From positions 1-43,129 of the IMG/VR virus record IMGVR_UViG_3300021090_000052: DNA of 43,129 bases; one strand, 5' to 3'. The notes under the pieces were generated by a model. The model was not told where the DNA came from and searched no databases. It worked only from the letters and a program-made list of their open reading frames with translations. The number at the start of each line of letters is the position of its first letter. Positions within the stretch are counted from its first letter, which is position 1. This DNA is from a virus. This document shows, one piece after another, positions 19,368 to 26,889 of the stretch. A program made the position numbers and the translations under genes.

Positions 19368-21748
19368 GCACCGTTTTCGTCCCACCTGAAGGCTCGCTTG
19401 AGGCCACGATCGCCTTCGTTGGCGAAGGGCCTGGTCGAGAGGAACTTCTCAAACGCCGCCCGTTCGTTGGCGACACTGGCCGCGAAATTGACAGTTTGCT
19501 TCTTCCCCTCGGCATCGCACGCTCAGAGATCTACCTCACTAACGTCGAAAAGACTACCCTGACCAAGCCAGACCATGCACGCCAGATTCAATGCGCGGTT
19601 GACCTCGTTCGTGAGTTTGAGCGGATGCCGAACCTCAACGTCATTGTCGCCCTCGGTGGCATTGCGTTGGAGACCCTAACTGCCTGGAAGCACCAAGGCA
19701 TCACCCACTGGCGCGGCTCGGTGCTAGAGACATTCTTTGGTGCAAAAGTCATTCCCACGTACCACCCTGCGTACTATCTCCACAACCACGACTTCAAACT
19801 CAAGGCGGTTATCTTCTCCGACCTTCAGCGCGTGCTCGAGCAAAGCAAGTTTCCTGAGCTGCGCCTGCCCCAACGGACCTTCTACATAGAACCCACCTAC
19901 GCTGACGCGATCGAGTGGCTCCATCACCTCGAGTTCGCGGACGAGCTTGCTGTCGATATTGAGACCTTTGGCTGGGGCCTTGGCAACACATTCGTTGCCT
20001 GCATAGGTTTTGCTCCCACGCCCACCTCTGCCTATTGCATCCCCATCATGACCAACGGTCGCGCCCCGTACTGGACAAAAGAACAAGAGCTCCAGATCTG
20101 GCGCGCAATAAGTCGGGTGCTTTTTGCACCATGCAAAAAGTTCTTCCAAAACGGAATGTTCGACATCGACATCTTGAACGAGCACTTTGTCAAGGTGACA
20201 AACTTCTACCACGACACAATGCTGTCACACCACCTCCTCTACCCTGAGTTGCCACATGGGTTGGACTTCATCAGTTCTCTCTACACCCTAGAACCCTACT
20301 ACAAGGAGGAAGGCAAGACCTGGTCCCACCGCATGGACATTCGCCAGCTTTGGACGTACAACTGCAAAGACGTCTGCGTCACTCTTGAGTCTGGCCACGC
20401 GCTTGATGATGAGCTGCGTGAGGCCAAGATGTTTGACTACTTTCACAACTACATCATGCCTCTGACCTGGCCTCTCATGGAGATGAAGCGAGCCGGCATT
20501 CATGTGGACAAAGAGCGTCTCGCGCGATTCAAGGAATGGCTTGAGGCAGAGGTCACGTTTCGCCAAGCGGAGCTTGACGTCAAGGCGGGCTTCCCTGTCA
20601 ACGTCAAGGGTAAGAACGACATGGTTCGCCTTTTGACTGAGAACGGCATCAAAATCACCAAAACGACTCCAACCGGCGGACCAAAGCTGGACGAAGAAAG
20701 CATCAGGGAGTATTGCCGCCAAGCCGCGGCTAATCGTGGACGCGACGTGACCGTAGGCGACGAAGCGCTTGACATTCGAGAGAAACGCACGCTGCTCTCC
20801 AACTTCGTTGACATCGAGACTGACAATGCGGACATGTATCATTTCTCCCTACTTGTTCATGGCACTCGAACCGGCCGGCTTGCGAGCCGCGCGCCACGTG
20901 ACGCAGATGACAACCCACTTGGGCCGCAGATGCAAAACATTCCACTTCCGTGCCGTGGAGTCTTTTCTGCCGCCGACGGCAAAACGCTCTTGTCCGCCGA
21001 CCTCAAACAAGCCGAGGCGATGTTTGTGGCTTTCGACGCGCAAGATGCACTCATGATGGAGATCTTCTCTTCTGGTCAAGACATTCACAAATTCAACGCG
21101 GCGAATCTTTTTAAGAAGCCTCAAACACAAGTCAACTATCTTGAGCGCTGGATCGCCAAACGAATCGTCCATGGATTCGATTATGGCATGGGTCCACGTC
21201 GTGTCATCTCCGTGCTTGCGAAGGATGGCTTCTACATCTCCGAAGCAGAAGCGCGGCGCTGCCAGAAGTCCTATTTCCAGGCGTGTCCTTCTGTTCAAAC
21301 CTGGCAGCAACGCATCGGTGAACAGGTTCGCACAACCAAGACGTTGACCTCACCGCTTGGTCGTCGCCGGGTTTTCCTTGGTTTGTACGACGACAAGATG
21401 ATGCGCGACGCTTTGGCTCAAAACCCCCAAGCGACAATCGCAGAAATCACCAACATGGGCATCATCAAACTCTATGCACGCTTGCCACCCCATGCGCGTG
21501 TTGTGCTACAGGTGCATGATGAAGTTCTTGTCGAGAGTGATGAGGACAAGTGGGAAGCTGTTGGTCAGCTCATGGTCAACTGTTTGACTCTTCCAATTCA
21601 GATTCACGGACGGACACTTACAATTCCTGTCGAACTCAAGGTTGGCAAGTTTTGGGCAGATGGGATGAAGGAGGCACATTTCGATGCCAACGAGCGGCCA
21701 GAATTTGAATCTGATCCAAAAGTACCTTCTTTACACGAAGAAGCATGA
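19364..21748 (+). CDS. uracil-DNA glycosylase-DNA polymerase A fusion
   Basis: The protein has 794 residues; the start is GTG, coupled to TGA. Residues 1-165 resemble family IV uracil-DNA glycosylase: GEGPG (20-24), RPFVGDTG, and HPAY (134-137). The cysteines that ligate Fe-S in that family are mostly absent. Residues 190-370 hold the 3'-5' exonuclease motifs (Asp198-x-Glu200, QNGMFD, YNCKD). The polymerase has motif A with Asp546, motif B R595...K599...H603...Y607, and motif C VHDE (Asp719). The position of E. coli Phe762 is His603. It replicates phage DNA. The fusion suggests uracil handling at the fork. Confidence 0.85.
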   Translation: MSTVFVPPEGSLEATIAFVGEGPGREELLKRRPFVGDTGREIDSLLLPLGIARSEIYLTNVEKTTLTKPDHARQIQCAVDLVREFERMPNLNVIVALGGIALETLTAWKHQGITHWRGSVLETFFGAKVIPTYHPAYYLHNHDFKLKAVIFSDLQRVLEQSKFPELRLPQRTFYIEPTYADAIEWLHHLEFADELAVDIETFGWGLGNTFVACIGFAPTPTSAYCIPIMTNGRAPYWTKEQELQIWRAISRVLFAPCKKFFQNGMFDIDILNEHFVKVTNFYHDTMLSHHLLYPELPHGLDFISSLYTLEPYYKEEGKTWSHRMDIRQLWTYNCKDVCVTLESGHALDDELREAKMFDYFHNYIMPLTWPLMEMKRAGIHVDKERLARFKEWLEAEVTFRQAELDVKAGFPVNVKGKNDMVRLLTENGIKITKTTPTGGPKLDEESIREYCRQAAANRGRDVTVGDEALDIREKRTLLSNFVDIETDNADMYHFSLLVHGTRTGRLASRAPRDADDNPLGPQMQNIPLPCRGVFSAADGKTLLSADLKQAEAMFVAFDAQDALMMEIFSSGQDIHKFNAANLFKKPQTQVNYLERWIAKRIVHGFDYGMGPRRVISVLAKDGFYISEAEARRCQKSYFQACPSVQTWQQRIGEQVRTTKTLTSPLGRRRVFLGLYDDKMMRDALAQNPQATIAEITNMGIIKLYARLPPHARVVLQVHDEVLVESDEDKWEAVGQLMVNCLTLPIQIHGRTLTIPVELKVGKFWADGMKEAHFDANERPEFESDPKVPSLHEEA
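20120..20140. repeat. palindrome, copy 4, inside polymerase gene
   Basis: CTTTTTGCA-CCA-TGCAAAAAG has perfect 9-bp arms. It encodes part of the exonuclease segment (FAPCKKF) just before exo motif II. Retaining a full palindrome inside a coding region suggests selection on DNA as well as protein. Confidence 0.7.
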
Positions 21749-22877
21749 GGCGCCTGAAGCGTTTCACGCATGGACTATCATCACCTGCATCGGTGCGTCA
21801 GCAGGCCGCAAGGTGTTCATGAACCGCGGCTTCTACCGTCTCTACGCCGGCCAGACGATGGTTATCCTCGTTGGCGGTTCGGCGATCGTGAGGAAGTCAA
21901 CTGCTGCGCGCATCGGAATGAATCTTTTGAAGGAAGCTGAATCTGTCGAAATCTTGACAGGCAAAGCAAGTCCGGAGGCGTTCTTGGACTCGCTGAGCTT
22001 AGGAACTACGGTGGACCCGCGGACCCACAAAGTCCAGCCGCGTGACAGTCATGTGATCGTGTTCGCGCCGGAGCTGAGCTCATTTCTTTCAAAGCAGGCC
22101 TACACCGAGGCGCTACTGCCGATCTTGACTGACTTGTCAGATGCACCCGAAGCCTGGTCCTTCAAAACGCGCGGCAAGGGCGAAATTGCGCTGCGCAACG
22201 TGTGCATCGCGTTCCTCGGCGCAACGACACCTGACTGGCTCGCGGAAGCGATTCCTCAGAACGCTTTCGGTGGCGGCTTTATGTCGCGTATTATCTTCGT
22301 CTATCAAGAGTCCACAACGCGGCGCAATCCGATGCCAGAGAAGCGAGACTTCGAACGCGCTCTCGAAGAAGAAATCATTGCCGCGCTCAAGGAAATTGCG
22401 ACTTACTCTGGCGAGGCGGTGATGACGCCAGCGGCCTCAAAGATGTTCATCGAGTGGTACAACAAATACATGGAGACACCTGTCGCCCAACAAGATGGCT
22501 ACTACGGCCGGCGAGCGGACCACTTACTCCGCACGGCTATGACCGTCGCAATTGGTCGTGGCTCACCCTACGCCGTCGACGAGATCGACGTGCAAGTCGC
22601 GGAGAACTTACTCCAAGCTGTCGAAACCGGAATGCCGGATGCTTTTGCCCAGATTGGGACAACTACGGTCGCACGAGAGCAGGGGCGACTGCTTCAACTC
22701 TTCGCGCGGCATGGCGGCGAGCTCACCTTGCGTGAACTCTCTCGCGCCACTTGGCGCCGCATCGACATCAACGAGTTGACGTTGGCCTTACAGACGTTGA
22801 AAGCGGCAGGATTTATTGCGGAGACTGCAAGAAACGGAATTGTTATTTACCAACTGCTGAAAGAGCCAACTTCCTAG
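21684..22877 (+). CDS. DUF3987-like replicative helicase/ATPase
   Basis: The protein has 397 residues. ATG 21684 lies 65 bases inside the polymerase gene, nine bases after AAGGAGG. The Walker A region is GGSAIVRKST, with Arg where the canonical glycine before Lys would be. A Walker B-like strand VIVFAPELSSFL and the later IAFLGATTPDWL fit the DUF3987/phage helicase group. The C-terminal 90 residues look like a winged helix (LTLRELSRATWRRIDINE). It probably unwinds DNA with the polymerase. Its stop overlaps the convergent endolysin stop. Confidence 0.7.
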   Translation: MPTSGQNLNLIQKYLLYTKKHEAPEAFHAWTIITCIGASAGRKVFMNRGFYRLYAGQTMVILVGGSAIVRKSTAARIGMNLLKEAESVEILTGKASPEAFLDSLSLGTTVDPRTHKVQPRDSHVIVFAPELSSFLSKQAYTEALLPILTDLSDAPEAWSFKTRGKGEIALRNVCIAFLGATTPDWLAEAIPQNAFGGGFMSRIIFVYQESTTRRNPMPEKRDFERALEEEIIAALKEIATYSGEAVMTPAASKMFIEWYNKYMETPVAQQDGYYGRRADHLLRTAMTVAIGRGSPYAVDEIDVQVAENLLQAVETGMPDAFAQIGTTTVAREQGRLLQLFARHGGELTLRELSRATWRRIDINELTLALQTLKAAGFIAETARNGIVIYQLLKEPTS

Positions 22878-23230
22878 CGCACACCTTCCCATGTCATGCT
22901 GAAGTGATTCCCGTCACTGAAACGCCCACCCCAGCGTGCAAGCACGTGTTGTTGTTCCCACCAAAGACCAAGTGGTGTGTAGTCCTCAGTCTTCGTCAAG
23001 TACATGCCATCCTTAAAGAGCAGCAAGTCAATCGCGAGGCGGATTGTGTGGAGGGAGCGCTTGATGCCTAGATGCTGCTGTGCGTCCCATGCTGCCTCGT
23101 GTGCTGATCTCCACCACTCACCTCCTCGCACCTTGTACTCAAGTACGTAAGCCTGATTGATTAGGGCTGGGACGAAGCTGGCAAAGAGTTCTTGCTGGCT
23201 GCCCAGAGTCAACTTCGTCCCGCCCCTCAT
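22874..23230 (-). CDS. endolysin, peptidase M15 family
   Basis: The protein has 118 residues. SLHTIRLAIDL carries His61 and Asp68, and GNHF carries His109. This is the zinc-ligand pattern of M15 D-Ala-D-Ala carboxypeptidase/L-Ala-D-Glu endopeptidases, with the usual WWEQ...WGGRF before the last His. It cuts the peptide part of peptidoglycan at lysis. It is a lone catalytic domain with no signal peptide, so export needs a holin. It is last in the lysis cassette and convergent with the helicase gene. Confidence 0.85.
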   Translation of the reverse strand: MRGGTKLTLGSQQELFASFVPALINQAYVLEYKVRGGEWWRSAHEAAWDAQQHLGIKRSLHTIRLAIDLLLFKDGMYLTKTEDYTPLGLWWEQQHVLARWGGRFSDGNHFSMTWEGVR

Positions 23231-23232
23231 CC

Positions 23233-23685
23233 CTACTGGTCGATCTGCTCACCAGGCGTAAGAACGCCGGCGATAGCCGTGCCTGGCTCCACGACCACAT
23301 CCAACAGCGCGATGACCGGCGTGATGCCAGCGCCGAGATCTGCGTCCGCGGTCACTGCGATCTGCGCGCCGCCGAGTTCCCCTCCAACGAGCATTGCAGA
23401 CATGCCATCCGCGGCCACATCTACGATCCCGCAGATAGCATCGTCGGACGACCCCCACGTAGGAGCGCCGTCCACCTTCGCAGCCTTGCCCTTCTTGTCC
23501 ACCCACGCGACTGCACACAGAACCTTCTTGTCGTCACCTAGTACATACGCCATGTCCCCGTCTCCTTCTCCGTTGTAGAGTTTTCCTTCGATGAAAAAGT
23601 AGCCCCGCGCAGCCCAGTGCCCGCGAGCCTTCCAGTTCCAGTACGCTTGTTGAAGCAGGCGATAGAGGGTAAGCAGCCAGTTCAC
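23233..23685 (-). CDS. Ig-like domain protein
   Basis: The protein has 150 residues with a GTG start overlapping TGA. After an N-terminal hydrophobic-aromatic helix, residues 45-145 look like one bacterial Ig-like (Big2) domain: strand-rich, with VAWVDKKGKAAKVDGAPTW, ADGMSAMLVGG, IAVTADADLG. Single Ig domains in phages are usually surface decorations or lysis-cassette passengers. Its place between the lipoprotein-like and endolysin genes is unusual. Confidence 0.65.
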   Translation of the reverse strand: MNWLLTLYRLLQQAYWNWKARGHWAARGYFFIEGKLYNGEGDGDMAYVLGDDKKVLCAVAWVDKKGKAAKVDGAPTWGSSDDAICGIVDVAADGMSAMLVGGELGGAQIAVTADADLGAGITPVIALLDVVVEPGTAIAGVLTPGEQIDQ

Positions 23686-23996
23686 TTTGCGACCTCCTTT
23701 CTTGAGTGCCGAAGCTGCCCCATCGTTGCCTTTATCGCGTCACAACAAGCGCCAGTGACTGGCTTTGAGGGACCGACGGTCCCGTCGTAGCAAAAGTCAC
23801 CTTCGCTGGTCCAGCCGATCATCTGGTCTTCGCATGAACCGATTTCTGGTTCCCGCCACATGCCTGGGCAAGCACAGCAAAGCAGCAGTAGCACAACAAA
23901 CACATGCGGTCCGAACGAGCGCACAAGACGACTCACGATGTCCATCACATCATGCGTCATGCACTCCGCATTTTCTCTGTCAGAAACAGAAATCAT
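23682..23996 (-). CDS. small membrane or lipoprotein, spanin-like candidate
   Basis: The start at 23996 follows AAGAAGGAG; a start at 23960 would give a shorter N-terminus. A hydrophobic stretch FVVLLLLCCACPG could be a transmembrane helix or a lipoprotein signal with CCAC at the cleavage site. The outer part has four cysteines (CEDQ, FCYD, ACCD). In the lysis cassette, this could be the outer-membrane spanin. The frame stays open further upstream to 24179, but no good start is seen there. Confidence 0.5.
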   Translation of the reverse strand: MISVSDRENAECMTHDVMDIVSRLVRSFGPHVFVVLLLLCCACPGMWREPEIGSCEDQMIGWTSEGDFCYDGTVGPSKPVTGACCDAIKATMGQLRHSRKEVAK

Positions 23997-24105
23997 GGCA
24001 GTGTCACTCCTTCTTGTAAGCCCAGCTACATGAATCTGAGCAACCATGCGCTTTACTGCTTGCAGTTTGGCATTCATTGGCGCGTAAGGATCTGAAAGCG
24101 GCACT

Positions 24106-24444
24106 TTACCTTCGTTTCTTTTCCTGACCTCGCTCGTACAAGCAAGCGTCCGCGACTGTCGCATAGCGCGCAGCAGCAAGCTCTTGCGCCTCTTGCTGCT
24201 TTTGCATCACGTCCACGATGAGGCGCTGATTCTGGCTAATATTGTCCAGCAGCTTCGTGAGTGTTTTGTCCCGGTTCGCTGCGCCTTGCTCCAAAATCTT
24301 CACCATCTCTGACTGCCGCTCCATGATTTCAGCGTCAGCACTCATAAGATGCTTCATGTCCCAACTCATTAAGGCCAAGATAGCAATGATAACAACTGAG
24401 CAGGCGATGAGCCACGCGTGCGCGCGGGCTGCGTCGTCTTTCAT
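24106..24444 (-). CDS. membrane-anchored coiled coil, spanin- or holin-like
   Basis: The protein has 112 residues. Residues 10-28 (AWLIACSVVIIAILALMSW) are one N-terminal membrane helix, followed by a long charged coiled coil to the end. This is the topology of inner-membrane spanins (Rz-like). The start overlaps the previous stop by ATGA. Confidence 0.55.
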   Translation of the reverse strand: MKDDAARAHAWLIACSVVIIAILALMSWDMKHLMSADAEIMERQSEMVKILEQGAANRDKTLTKLLDNISQNQRLIVDVMQKQQEAQELAAARYATVADACLYERGQEKKRR

Positions 24445-24812
24445 CTCTTTATCCCATCTCGGTGGGTCTGTTCATAGATCACCGCAGGCAGCGTTTCAAG
24501 CCGCGCCCTGATCTCGGCCACCGCAGCTAACAGAGTTGACTGCGCTTGGTGCAAGCTGTCACTGTCTGCTTTCGATTCTTGTCGAAGACCAGCAAGGTCT
24601 TTTTCTCGCTGGATGTTGGCTTCTTTTTGCGAAAGCTGCATCTCGACCTGTAAACCGTCGAGCTTCTTTGAGACTTCGGTCCGGTCGTTGAAGTAGTAAG
24701 TACTAAGCAAGTTGGCAAGCAGAAGGATTATCGCGCCCGCGCTCATTCCTTGCGCAGCCTTGACCGAGACACTGTTGCCAACGTGGCTTTGCTGTTTTTG
24801 CCTAGTTGCCAC
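24441..24812 (-). CDS. membrane-anchored coiled-coil protein
   Basis: The protein has 123 residues with a GTG start. A hydrophobic helix near 22-40 (GMSAGAIILLLANLLSTYYF) is followed by a coiled coil (about 45-110). Same topology as the next gene, so the two may be paired parts of one spanin-like or ejection complex, or an old duplication with strong divergence. Confidence 0.55.
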   Translation of the reverse strand: MATRQKQQSHVGNSVSVKAAQGMSAGAIILLLANLLSTYYFNDRTEVSKKLDGLQVEMQLSQKEANIQREKDLAGLRQESKADSDSLHQAQSTLLAAVAEIRARLETLPAVIYEQTHRDGIKR

Positions 24813-24819
24813 GAGTTGG

Positions 24820-25245
24820 TTAGCCTGACTTCGGCCGCGCTAGCTCAAGCAATTTCACCGCATCAGCAGCCACTTTCACATCGTGCTCGGAAACGAAATC
24901 GCCCGCCTTGCGGGCCGCAGCGATGCGGGAAGCGGTCGGCGGGTCGCCTGGTTGCGAGCCGGTCGCGCCGTCCTTTTGCACCCGTCCCCACCAGATCAGG
25001 AGCGCGCCGAGGATCAAGCTTCTCACATCGTTCCAATTCTTCGGGAACTCAGCTCCGCTCGTCTGAATGTAGATCATGACCGCGACGAGTATCCCACCTA
25101 GCGTCGTTCGCCAGTTGCCGCCGAGGATCTTTTCCATCACGGGAACCACCTTTCTTGTAAGGACACCCCAAGCAAGTTTCAGCTTCCACTCGTCCAGCCA
25201 GGACAGCTTGAACAATTCCTCTAATTTCTTCCGCTCTTCGCTCAC
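24820..25245 (-). CDS. holin-like membrane protein
   Basis: The protein has 141 residues with GTG coupled to TGA. One clear hydrophobic segment (TLGGILVAVMIYIQTSG) and a second (SLILGALLIWWGRVQ) are joined by FPKNWNDVR. This two-helix layout with a charged tail resembles several phage holins. The charged N-terminus and C-terminal amphipathic segment are as expected. No exact family is named. Confidence 0.55.
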   Translation of the reverse strand: MSEERKKLEELFKLSWLDEWKLKLAWGVLTRKVVPVMEKILGGNWRTTLGGILVAVMIYIQTSGAEFPKNWNDVRSLILGALLIWWGRVQKDGATGSQPGDPPTASRIAAARKAGDFVSEHDVKVAADAVKLLELARPKSG

Positions 25246-25550
25246 ATCGCCACCACCTGCTCAGCCTTCACCCGCTGCAAGGCTACCTCGATCAAGGCGT
25301 TGATGAGTGAGCCACTCACCACCTTTGCCTTCGCCGCTGCGAGAACCTTCGTAGCGTCGACGGCCATAGTCCACTTTTCGTCGCCAGTAGCTGTCGGGTG
25401 CGCCTCTTGGATGCCTTTGACGACTAGGTAAACACTCTCCAAGAACGCTGGATCGTCAGCTTTCGCTGTCTGCATGTTCTTCAGGAATGCCACGAGGAAC
25501 TGGAACAGGTAGGGCAGAACAACCGCGAGAATTTTCAGGACGGTATCCAT
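25242..25550 (-). CDS. small membrane protein in lysis cassette
   Basis: The protein has 102 residues. I chose ATG 25550 after AAGGAGTTGTG. An N-terminal hydrophobic helix (ILAVVLPYLFQFLVAFL) precedes a soluble helical part with TAKADDPAFLESV. A pinholin, antiholin or small envelope protein are all possible. The stop overlaps the next gene. Confidence 0.5.
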   Translation of the reverse strand: MDTVLKILAVVLPYLFQFLVAFLKNMQTAKADDPAFLESVYLVVKGIQEAHPTATGDEKWTMAVDATKVLAAAKAKVVSGSLINALIEVALQRVKAEQVVAM

Positions 25551-25565
25551 CACAACTCCTTCTTG

Positions 25566-25664
25566 CTAAAAAGGGCCCCAATAGCACATCGAAAACGTAC
25601 AACACGCAAAGCTGAGCATGCTGCCAATCAATATAGCTCTGGCTATGCGCTGGCTGAGCGTCAT
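25566..25664 (-). CDS. very small membrane peptide
   Basis: The product has 32 residues: a basic start, then AILIGSMLSFACCTFSMCYW, a hydrophobic segment with three cysteines. The ATG overlaps the TGA of the 25661 frame. It could be a short membrane peptide or lipoprotein of the lysis region. Supported by coupling only. Confidence 0.4.
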   Translation of the reverse strand: MTLSQRIARAILIGSMLSFACCTFSMCYWGPF

Positions 25665-25931
25665 CGCATCGCTGTGAGATCTTCACCGTCCCGGTCGACT
25701 GTGAACGGCCAGCCCGACATGAAGCGTGCGAGGCTGGTCAGCTTGGCGAGTTGACCCACAACACCGAGGTCGAGCTCGTCGACTACAAGGCCGCTTGCGG
25801 TTCCATGGCGCGAATCAAGGTCTTGGCTGGCAAGCTGACGGGCCAAGTCGGATGCGTTGCGGAGATTAGCTTGCGGGAGCGGAGATGACGCGTCTTCAGC
25901 ATCACGGCTTCGCCACAGGGTAGACCTTCAT
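25661..25931 (-). pseudogene. small gene with apparent frameshift or odd start
   Basis: The frame from about 25927 to 25661 has protein-like composition (LPQANLRNASDLARQLASQD, GLVVDELDLGVVGQLAKL). It has no ATG or GTG before this part; its only usual start is TTG 25846, with no ribosome site. An ATG at 25931 in another frame (MKVYPVAK) would join it after a +1 shift near 25905. It may be a real gene with a programmed shift, a mutation or a sequence error. Confidence 0.4.
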
Positions 25932-25941
25932 CCTCGCGGGC

Positions 25942-26889
25942 TCATTGGCTCACCGCGTACTGCCCCTCGAACTTCGGTAGCGTCCAGTTTCCGAGGGTCT
26001 GTAGTTTCATCCAGTGGGGAAGCGCCAGGCCAAAGGAGACAGGATACAGGCCGCGCTCCATGTCGCGCTTCACGGTGAAGGGGAATTGACCAGTGGCCGG
26101 GAGAACAGTGCCCGCGTTGTAGTGTGCGAGCGCTTGCGCCCCGGAGAGTGTAGATTTGTAAATGGCTGCATATTGCAAATTGCCGTTCAGTTGTGTTGAC
26201 GAACTGCCGCCGTTGTTTAAGCGAGCAATGTCAATGTCTTCCCCACATCCGGCAGCACCCGAGGTAGCAGTGTTTGTATCTCCCAACACGCCATTGAGAT
26301 AGAATTTCAAGGTGGTGGTCGACAAATTCCAAGTAGCGGCCAGGTAATACCATGTGTCGACCACACCGGGCGACAGGGTGCTTTTAGTGCAACTCATATA
26401 CGCCCCACCGCCGGTGTTTTGTACGCACATTTGCCCGGCTGGATCACCAACCTTCGCAAGCGCATATAGACGGAATGCGTGCTTCGTGCCGCCCGTAGCG
26501 GTGCTGTTCAATACGATTCCAGCGGCAGTACCATCCCCTCCATTGCCGTGAACCAAGGCCCACACCTCCCACGTCCAATCGTTTTTATCGAGGCCCATTG
26601 GGCAGCCTCCCAACCCCTCGACGTAGCGAGCATACTGCGTACTCCCGTTGAAGTTCACGGATTTTTTATTCAGCACCCCAGTACTGGCTTGGTCAAGTGA
26701 TGGTGATCCCGTGGTGGTGACGTCTTTTGCGGCGCAACCGCCGCCAGCTGTCGAGGCGAGCGTCGTGCCAGTTGTTTCTTGCATCTTGTACCATTGGCAC
26801 GGAGCATCAGCAGCGACGACCGATTCATAATCGGCCCGCGCCAGCGATGGCAACAGCAACGCGAGCGCGAGAAGCAGTCGAATCATCAT
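25942..26889 (-). CDS. LamG-like adhesin with signal peptide
   Basis: The protein has 315 residues. ATG 26889 overlaps the previous stop. Residues 1-19 (MMIRLLLALALLLPSLARA) are a clear Sec signal peptide. The mature part has a LamG/concanavalin-like pattern: VNFNGSTQYARYVEGL, WTWEVWALV, WYYLAATWN, LKFYLNGV and LNGNLQYAAIYKSTLS. Such domains bind sugars or proteins. It is probably a surface or fibre-associated adhesin. A cleavable signal on a protein in the virion module is unexpected. Confidence 0.7.
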   Translation of the reverse strand: MMIRLLLALALLLPSLARADYESVVAADAPCQWYKMQETTGTTLASTAGGGCAAKDVTTTGSPSLDQASTGVLNKKSVNFNGSTQYARYVEGLGGCPMGLDKNDWTWEVWALVHGNGGDGTAAGIVLNSTATGGTKHAFRLYALAKVGDPAGQMCVQNTGGGAYMSCTKSTLSPGVVDTWYYLAATWNLSTTTLKFYLNGVLGDTNTATSGAAGCGEDIDIARLNNGGSSSTQLNGNLQYAAIYKSTLSGAQALAHYNAGTVLPATGQFPFTVKRDMERGLYPVSFGLALPHWMKLQTLGNWTLPKFEGQYAVSQ

